The notes below the pieces were generated by a model. That model made no database searches, was not told where the DNA came from, and worked only from the letters and a program-made list of their open reading frames with translations. The translations under genes were made by a program, and so were the position numbers. From Fomitopsis serialis (lineage: Eukaryota > Basidiomycota > Agaricomycetes > Polyporales > Fomitopsidaceae), in contig NW_025955687.1 in NCBI RefSeq assembly GCF_022376445.1, positions 1 to 14,675 of the forward strand: a stretch of 14,675 nucleotides of DNA, read 5' to 3'. Of the stretch, positions 7,803 to 14,675 are shown in pieces. How positions within the stretch are numbered: position 1 is the stretch's first letter; each line of letters starts with the position of its first letter.

Positions 7803-7936
7803 TGATGAGAGCGAGATTCGAACTCACGCCCTTTCGGACCAGATGAACCGCGTCGTCCCTGTTTCACACTCATGGGAGCCCAAACAGGATCGACGCCGCC
7901 TTAGTCTGGCGCCTTAGACCACTCGGCCATCTCACC
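7803..7936 (-). tRNA. tRNA-Leu(AAG): tRNA-Leu (anticodon AAG) with intron
   Basis: The minus strand folds as a complete leucine tRNA. The acceptor stem is GGTGAGA/TCTCATC with one G-U pair, and the discriminator is A73. The D arm contains GGCCGAGTGGT. The anticodon stem is CCAGA/TCTGG with loop C-T-AAG-G-A. The variable arm is TCC-GAAA-GGG, and the T arm is GTGAG-TTCGAAT-CTCGC. U33, G37 and the long variable arm fit tRNA-Leu. AAG, probably modified to IAG, reads CUU, CUC and CUA. The mature length is 80 nt before CCA addition. Exons are 7899-7936 and 7803-7844. Internal A and B boxes (TGGCCGAGTGG, AGTTCGAATCT) should drive Pol III transcription. The gene is divergent from the NUDCD1-like gene, whose start codon is 157 bases away. 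Confidence 0.95.
7845..7898 (-). other. 54-nt tRNA intron at position 37/38
   Basis: The intron lies directly after G37 and before A38, the canonical nuclear tRNA position. It forms its own hairpin: GCGTCG and CCTGTTT pair with AAACAGG and CGACGC (plus-strand arms 7850-7864 and 7882-7896) with a 2x2 internal loop, so it would stack on the anticodon stem before splicing by tRNA endonuclease. Confidence 0.9.
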
Positions 7937-8093
7937 ACGAATTCTCGCTTCCCCAAGGAACTCGGAATCGGTAAGGAAGGATATTTCCATATTTGGATGC
8001 ATAGTGGCGTCATCGACAACACATCGACAGTGGGTCCGACACGGCTTGTGCTCGAGCTCGCGCACATGTACTCGCACTCCTGCGACTACCTTG

Positions 8094-10132
8094 ATGTCCA
8101 AGTTCAAGCCAGACCGCGCTCTGCTCAACCCTCGCTTCGAAGGCTACAAGCTCTCCCCAATTCCACAAGAACAGGCCGTCTTCCACTACGGCCTCCAGTA
8201 CAAGCCTTCCCAGACCAATGTCTCTGGTCGCTCGCACGTATCCTTCCAGGAGGTTCAGAGCAGGATCTCTCACAACCACATTGCGCTCTGCCAGGAAGAT
8301 GGGAGCGCGGCGTACATAGACGAGGAGCTCCGCGTTGTGTCCATCAAGCTGAGCGAGGTGGGCCCCAACATCCTTTGGCGACTATAGAGCTAATCTCAAC
8401 GATGCATGGTCAAAGGTAGGCCACTCTAGAGCCAGCGACGCGTCTCTTGTTTGAGATGTCAAAGCCCATATTGTCGCCGGACGCCGAAACCCCCAAGCGC
8501 GAGTATCCGTCTGCCGGATTCTTGAACGCCTCGTCGCTCTTCGTATCCGATGGCTATGGGAGCCTCTATGTGCTGACGATCCAAAGCACAGGGTCTGCCG
8601 AGCTGATTGGCACGTTCGAACTCGCGATCCCTGCAGTGTATGGTTCCTCGAGAGGTGTCGTTCCTTTCAGGATCCACCATGTCGCCCAAACTGCCCCAGA
8701 CGCAGCGACCGTCATCCTCTCGTCCAAGCACTATCGAGAGGACACTCCTGCAGAAAGCAACGGCACGTCTCAAGGCGGTCGCACACAGTCAAAGGGTCCC
8801 GAGTTCGACATATGGGCCGCACGATTCACCTTGCCCATAGCCCCCGTCCCTGATCAGACGCGCCTTCTCGACATCCTCTGGCATCGGCGAGGCGACGATG
8901 TCCCCATCTACACCTTCCATGACGCCAGCCGCCGCTCCTTCATGCTCGTCGGCGCGTCCTATCGTACCATCGCCGCTGGGCCTGCCCCTACTTATGTGCC
9001 CACGCCCGACGAACTCGCCCCGATCCCGCGCGCAAACGAGAATCTCGACGGCGCCACGCTCAATGCCCCGCAGAGGCCTCCGCCCTACTCCTGGACGCAA
9101 ACCACCGACAGCGTCACCGTCGCGATCCCCCTACCGTCCAGCACGCCCACCGACGCGATCAGGGTTGTCTTCTCCCTCCGCACGCTCACCGTCCTCGTCC
9201 GCGGCGCAGGGGGCGCGGAGGACCCACCGGTGCCGCTCCCGCGATACGACATGAAGCCGCTCTGGGACCACATCCAGTCCGGGACGAGCATGTGGACGTT
9301 CGACCGCGCGGCGGAGCGCAGGTACGGCGTGCTCACGCTGCACCTCGACAAGGCACACGAGGGCACGCGCTGGCCGCAGGTCTTCGCCGCTGCCGGCGCG
9401 ACCGCGCCCGTCCCCGGTTCCGCCACCTCTGACGCAGACGCGGACACGGAGGTCCCGGAGACGCTCGACCCGTCCGAGCTGTACGCGATCCGAGAAGCGC
9501 TCGAGAAGTACACGGCCGCGCTGCAGAGCGGGGAGGACGCGAGCGGACTGGGGCTCGGGCGCGGCGTGCCGAGTCTGGCGCAGGAGGAGATGGACGACGA
9601 GCTGGACGTGAGCGTGGGCCGGAGCGCGTGCGTGACGTGGGTCGGCGCGGACGGTGCGAGCCCCGCGTTTGGTCATGACGACGATGCACCCCTACAGGTG
9701 CTCTCGACGTCCTTCCCCGGCACGGACGCGGAGAGGCCGAGCTTGGTGGTCAAGAACGGGCTTGATGGGGTGGTGTATGAGCTTGGTGCGGCGGGTAGCC
9801 CGGAGGACAAGCCAGAATGGAAGCATGCGGCGACCTACTCTGCGCTTGCGTTCGTGCTCGCGAGCAAGCGCGACACCCGCTTCACATATCACGTCTCTTC
9901 ACGCGCCGTTCTCGCCTTTGAGAGCGGTTCGAGAGACCTTGGCGGGAACGTATACATCTACCGTGGAGCACCGGCGAAAGAAAAGTGGGCTAAGCAAGCG
10001 GTGCTCAAAGTAGGAGGCGGATCTGCAGGGGCGTTGTTAGGCGTCACTCTCATGAAGACTGGGCCGAATCTCGAGCCTGTAATCTTGTGTCTCTGCGAAG
10101 GTGAGCTGATACTCCTGCGAAACGTGGTATGA
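8094..10132 (+). CDS. NUDCD1: NudC domain-containing protein 1 (NUDCD1-like)
   Basis: Exon 1 (8094 to about 8357) encodes MSKFKPDRALLNPRFEGYKL, matching the family's conserved opening. Exon 2 (about 8432-10132) holds the rest, about 654 residues in all, somewhat longer than the human protein. A beta-rich N-terminal part has REYPSAGF and LFVSDGYGSLYVL. It is followed at about residues 307-405 by a CS/p23-like domain: YSWTQTTDSVTVAIPLP, then VRVVFSL-like strands and the family-typical LWDHIQSGTSMWTFD with a later WP. A C-terminal part with ASKRDTRF and VYIYRGAP follows. NudC-type proteins act as HSP90-linked co-chaperones, often for beta-propeller clients; cytosolic or nuclear location is likely. 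The intron donor GTGGGC at 8358 is supported. The acceptor could be 8431 (giving PATRLLFEMSKP) or the AG just before the ATG at 8456; both keep the frame. A low-complexity acidic insert lies after the CS domain. Confidence 0.88.
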
Positions 10133-10393
10133 CGTTCTGCGGCGCAAGGGGATGCAGGAAAGAAGTGATTGCCAAATGTACACAAAGACCATGAGGACAT
10201 GTATTAGCTCCAGTTGTACGCGTAGTCGTGAATGGCAGCCTGATTGATACACCGCGACAACAATGGGCATGGATGGAGGTGGGAGGGAAAGGTATGAGAC
10301 ACTAGACAGTCAGACGCCGACAAATAGATATAGCTCAGCCACACAGTACAGAAAACAGAAAACAACGGGACGGGTATGGTATGTACCATTATG

Positions 10394-12554
10394 CTACACC
10401 TTGAGCGGGTCCTCGCTCTTGTCCAGCAGCCCCTCCGCCTTCACCAGCGGACTCGGCTCGTCCCCGCCTGGCGGGGTCGCGTGCTGCGGTTGAGGCGTAG
10501 CGTCTCCGTTAACCTTCGGTGTGGGCGGTGGTGGTGCCTCGCCTTGCACCGACGGATCGTTCTGCCACTGCTCGTTCTGCTGCATGTCGACGTCCCCTTC
10601 GTTGTCTTCCCGCTCGAGTTCGTCGAGCTGCTCCTTGAGGCTCTTCGTCGCATCCCGCCGAAACATGGGGAGGTCGTGGCCCTCGCCCCCGCCCGCGGGG
10701 TAGATCCCCATCACATCCTCCATATCCGCCTCGTCGCTGTCGTTATCGTCATCATCGTCGTTGTCGAACATCAAGGGTGCATCGATCGTGAGGCCTGTGC
10801 TTGGGTGGAACGAGATGCCGCCCGTGCTCCCCAGTACCCGGGCGAAGCCACCAAACATCCCCGGTCCACTGAGGTTCTCGTCCTCACCATCGCTGAAGCG
10901 CTGCTCCCGATCAGGGGACGAGCTTGAGGACGCGTTATGCGCCTCGCGCTGGGCCCTGCGTGCCTCCCATGCCTCACGTCGTGCCCTGAAGGAAGCAAGC
11001 CTGCTCTGGGAGTAGAGCTGCGGTAGCTCTTCCGGAGTCGTGTGTCCGTATTGCTGCTGCGTCCGCTCGGCGATCCACTTGTACCATTCCTCAATCGTGC
11101 GTCCGTGCAGGACCGCAACAATGAGGATGGTCATGTTGTCGCAGCCGATACCCGCGCCGGAATTCGTGTCAGGCGCAAGGCATAGCTCGCATATCTCCTC
11201 GCAAACTTGAGACAGATCCTTTCCTTGGGAGATCATGAGACGAATGACGTCCACACATTGCTGCGAGCTAAGACAGTCCCAGATGCCTAAATCGAGTGTG
11301 CGCGCATCAAACCGTGTTCACATGTCGAGAAATATGCACGACTTACCATCACATGCGACGACAAAGAATTCGTCTTCGTCCGTCATGTCATGCTCAGTGA
11401 TCTCCGGGTCACATGTGATAATCTGAGCTTCTGGTGAGAGCGCGTCGTTCCGCTTGTAGTCGAAATCGCCCAATGCGCGTGCGAGGGCGAGATTCCCTAG
11501 ATCGCTGTGGGATTTAGACGCAATGTCGATGATCATGCATGGTGGAGACACTCGCCATTAACACGACCAAATGAAATGTAACCACCAGCCGCGGCGATTC
11601 GGCTCTTCTCGACTGTACCACATTGCTGTCAGCTTTCATGGTGATCGATGCATCGCATATATCGCACCTTCGTTCTGCGGTTTGTGGTCAAAACTGAGCG
11701 GTTTCGCCTCCCCCTTCACACTGATGACCGACCGCGAGTCGCCTGCATTAGCCTGCGGGAACAACGATAAGAACAGAACGCCTCTCTGAGATCGTCGTGC
11801 ATTCACGTACCACGAATATTTTGCCCTCCTTTGTGACGAGCGCCGCGACTGCGGTGCATCCTGATCCATCCCTTTGCATCTCGGGCGCTGAGGGATACCT
11901 CTTTGGTACAAGGCGGACCCGTGTCGGCGAAGTGGAGCTCACCGTGTCGCATGTCATCATCAGTGCCCAAAAATGCGTTCTTCAAGGCTGCACGGTACTC
12001 TTTGTGCTGGTATGCCTCATCGGACTTAAGTTTCTTGTGTACGTTCTCGCCAGCATACTTCGCCGCTGCACCGCCTTCGGGAACAGAGGGTCTGAGTCAA
12101 GGGCGTGGCGCACGAAGAGAGACAACGCACCACCGTGACCATCGTATACAGCGAAGAAAGTGTTCGTGTCATCTTCGCTTTCATCGAGGTTCAGAGCAAT
12201 GGTATGCGCGTCCTCCATGGCTTAGATGAAAGTATGTCAGGTTCGCCTGATAACAGGTCGCTCTGCCCGCGCAGACAGCGTCAGGCAGTGTTCTCGCGCT
12301 GCAGAACACGACAACACGAGAGATGGGGACACTCACTGAACCGCCAGCCCTGCATCTCTGAGACCCCGTAGTAGAATTTCTTATTCCCCCCATTCTCCGT
12401 CGTCTTGTCAGTCGCTGCAGAAGAGACGGACGGTAAGTACTGGCAGTCCACGCGTGGCAAATTACAGACCAGGCATAGACAATGTTTGACCCTACGCCAC
12501 CGTGACCGCGACATGAGTGCAGGCGATACTGTAAAGTGGGAGAGGACCGACCAT
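10394..12554 (-). CDS. PTC2: PP2C-type protein phosphatase, PTC2/PTC3 family
   Basis: Ten exons, in plus coordinates: 12552-12554, 12470-12491, 12337-12414, 12131-12220, 11943-12074, 11811-11887, 11668-11752, 11556-11612, 11347-11496 and 10394-11286. This gives 528 residues with consistent phases. The Mg/Mn-dependent Ser/Thr phosphatase core spans about residues 23-292. Metal ligands are visible: E37-D38 (MEDAHT), D61-G62 (YDGHGG), D231 (CDGIWD) and D281 (GCDNMTI). ANAGDSRSV and FGRVNGNLALARALGDF are also typical. The start MGQTLS fits an N-myristoylation signal. The C-terminal 240 residues are disordered, with an Arg/Glu-rich helix, a run of Asp/Asn and a Pro-rich segment. Yeast relatives counteract stress MAPK and checkpoint kinases. 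The first coding exon is only ATG; intron 8 probably has a GC donor; intron 3 is long (116 nt). The gene is convergent with the NUDCD1-like gene, 261 bases apart. Confidence 0.92.
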
Positions 12555-12937
12555 GTTTAGTGCTTGATGGACGCGTACGCGGCAAGATCAGTGATGCTCG
12601 TCCACCGTTTTGGCGCGGCTGTCCTGGTGCGGTGGTGGCGGAGAAGAGAAGAGGCAAGGACGGCGGAGGCGAGCCGGCGGGAGACGGGCAGATGGTCGTG
12701 TGGGCGAGTCAAGAGGCTGTTGACGAGTATTTGCGGCGAAAATCGCAAAGGTGGGGTTTGGTGGTGAGTTCTGCAAAAGGCAGGTGGTGGCGTCTGCCCT
12801 GGGCCTATCTCGACCATCCGCACAGCCGATCTCTGCGTGATCCTTTCTCCCCCTTCGATCCCCCGCCGGCCATTATTTCGATCGTAATAATACAGCTCTT
12901 CTCCAGCGTACAGCGTCGGTACATACGCAATACATGC
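12555..12937. promoter_or_regulatory. Upstream region of the PP2C gene
   Basis: About 380 bases lie between the PP2C start codon and the likely end of the next minus-strand gene. This stretch should hold the PP2C promoter and the 3' UTR of its neighbour. Frames on both strands are low-complexity (Arg-rich or Pro-rich) and have no domain. No clear TATA box was seen. Confidence 0.45.
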
Positions 12938-14675
12938 CTACCCAACGCGCAGACCGGCAGTAGCTACATATGTAATAGATAATCGTGCAGCATCGTACGA
13001 CATCCACCACGCCTTCACGTCTTTCTCCCAGCACTGCGGGCGGATGCGCTCCGCTCTGGGTGCGCGGGGGTCCGGGCGTGCGACCACGCTCTCTCTTCCT
13101 GCCCCGGTCGCTATCGGGTTCGTCGGATTCCTCCACAAGGTCAGCTCTTGCCTTGCCTTTATTGGGTTTCACCGCTGGTGTGCTTGCTCGGCCAGATACC
13201 TTGCTCTTCGCCTTCCGCGCAGCGGCGGGCCGGTCGTTCGCATCAGCCTCATGGCCCTGAGGCCTGCGAGACGTGACGCCCTCTCGGCTCCCGGCTCCTC
13301 GTCGCTCATGGCAGGAGAGACGGAAGGACAGGTCTGTCGTTGCCGTCGAGCTTGAAGGACACTCGCCGGCCTCTCGACTGCTCCGGCCCGTTACAAGAGA
13401 CGGCGAGCGCCCGATCGGCGACGAGTGTACCGATGACGACGCAGGAGGCGACGAAGGAGGCAGCGAGGCGCTTGAGTAGGATGGGTCAAGGTAAACGGGT
13501 AGGGATGTGGATGTGACGGGGTGTGGTATGATGACGCAGACCCCGACGGACCCGCGTCTGAGGACGAGAGGTCTGATTGTCGATCTCGCTGTGAGCGTTG
13601 TGATCGGTGCACCGGCGTCCAAGGTGGCCATTGCGGCGCCTGAGGCGGGAACGTACCGGTGGGTAACCAGGCGGTATCCGGTTGGAGGCGGCAGGCTTGC
13701 CGCCGCGCTCATAAGATATGATAAATAGTGCGCTGCCTGCATGAACTTCATTTGAGCGTCAGGGTCATGGCCGACAGCGGGCGGGAACGGGGCGTAGGAG
13801 TCACGATGTCGCGGTGTATAGGGCAACGGCGGAGGGGCTCCTTGGTACTCGGTTGGCTGGGGAGGTAGCCTATGTGGTGTACGTGCGCGTGGAGGAGGGG
13901 GAGGAGGGAGGCTCAGGTCCAGCATCATCTGAGTACCGCAAATCATGATGAGGATACCATCCGCGATCAGTCGGAACAGTATAGCGTACCGCTATCGTCG
14001 TCGTCGACCGTCCGCCGCAATGGTTTGCGCATCGGCTTCGGTGTGCGACGGCTAGATGACGGCCCGGCGTCATCTTTGGGGCGTGCACTAGACGGGACGA
14101 TCGGTGTGATCGTCGGAAAGGGATCATCCTTGTCGGACACCCCTGATAGAGAAGATGACGACAAAATACGCTTGCGCTTGCGCGCCCTCGGTGGTAGTGG
14201 GACGTCAGAGTCGGAGTCCTGTTGATTGGCATCGAGGCTGGTGGCCTTTCTTGTGGTCGGTTTTTGGGCGGATTCGCAGACTTGGAAGACTGAGCCTGCG
14301 TAGGGTCCACATCATCGGCTACGATTGTGCGACGATCGCTCGTCTCTTTCGCCTTACCCTTCCGCGAAGATTCAGCTCCAACGCGTGATGGTTCTACGTC
14401 CAATGTGTGCAGCTCCGCATCGAGTTTTGAAGACGAGGCTCGTGGCGGCACCTTTATCGTACGCTCTCGTCCATTGATGACTACTTCTGGAACGAGCCTG
14501 AACTTGTGGGCTTTCGGAGTCACCGGTTCAGGCCTTCCTCTGCGTGTCGCACGCTGGGTGCGGCCTGGTGGCTCTCGGGATCGGTACCACTGGATGACGC
14601 TAATACACTTTTGTATCGCGGACGCGGCCTCGGCCTCGGTTTGGGCGGCGGAGGTGGTGAGGGGGGCGGCGAAGG
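12938..14675 (-). CDS. Disordered, Pro/Ser-rich hypothetical protein (partial, splicing unresolved)
   Basis: The minus strand is coding-like from the window edge. From 14675 to about 14270 one frame is open and reads AIQKCISVIQWYRSRE, a basic TRRGRPEP segment, then KAHKFRLVPEVVINGRERTI. From about 14220 to 13967 a second frame continues with QDSDSDVPLPPRARKRKR and SDKDDPFPTITPIVP. From about 13946 a third frame gives a Pro-rich stretch and the helix-like DPDAQMKFMQAAHYLSYLM. Near 13650-13480 and at the end other frames look better, such as WEKDVKAWWMSYDAARLS before a stop at 12938; another frame stops at 12873. These frame switches fit several short introns, but I could not place them with confidence. 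The KRKR-type basic runs suggest a nuclear protein. I do not recognise the family. The N-terminus lies outside the window. Confidence 0.45.

Noticed and set aside
7430..7846. 138-codon plus frame starting MLPVPGAVSL
   Set aside because: It runs into the tRNA-Leu gene and shows no conserved motif; probably chance.
9131..9676. 181-codon Arg-rich minus frame
   Set aside because: Antisense of the GC-rich NUDCD1-like exon; composition explains the open frame.
10376..10927. 183-codon plus frame
   Set aside because: Antisense of the disordered PP2C tail; codon bias mirrors the real gene.
12492..12494. Loss of the PP2C start codon by mutation (ATG to TAG)
   Set aside because: TAG is better explained as a splice acceptor, because an ATG with a donor lies 60 bases upstream and phase is exact.

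Overview
The window looks like nuclear DNA of a filamentous basidiomycete, probably an Agaricomycete and possibly a polypore (inference). The reasons are many 48-75 nt GT-AG introns, closely packed genes on both strands, no operon-like spacing, and a tRNA with an intron at the canonical 37/38 position. Five conserved features can be identified: an isopenicillin-N-synthase-like 2OG-Fe(II) oxygenase, a RING-finger protein, a tRNA-Leu(AAG), a NudC-domain (NUDCD1-like) protein and a PTC2/PTC3-type PP2C phosphatase. For the oxygenase, RING and PP2C genes, exon models were rebuilt by hand so that splice signals, reading phase and family motifs agree.

Layout. Bases 1-3950 hold a degenerate cluster of three related-looking LRR/F-box-like genes on the plus strand: the 3' end of one (1-207), one with a long C-terminal ORF (about 1566-2612) and one lacking its N-terminus (2982-3950). 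The first two share their C-terminal protein segment and about 200 bp of 3' flank, so they are tandem duplicates. Bases 4266-5783 (minus) are the ten-exon oxygenase. It is divergent from the RING gene (6408-7356, plus) across a 624-bp shared upstream region with a palindrome. A tRNA-Leu with a 54-nt intron follows at 7803-7936 (minus), then the NUDCD1-like gene (8094-10132, plus). That gene converges on the PP2C gene (10394-12554, minus), whose coding sequence seems to begin with an exon consisting of ATG alone. Bases about 12938-14675 (minus) belong to a disordered, proline- and serine-rich protein that runs off the window and whose splicing I could not resolve.

The genes do not form an evident pathway. 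NUDCD1, PP2C, RING and tRNA genes are housekeeping or regulatory. The oxygenase could be metabolic but has no cluster partners here. I found no defence system, mobile element with recognisable proteins, CRISPR or other clearly new system. The more interesting signals are gene-structure oddities: the AUG-only exon, a 12-nt microexon, a likely GC-AG intron, a poly-Asp expansion in a duplicated 3' flank, and a possible small zinc-binding motif in the LRR-like gene.
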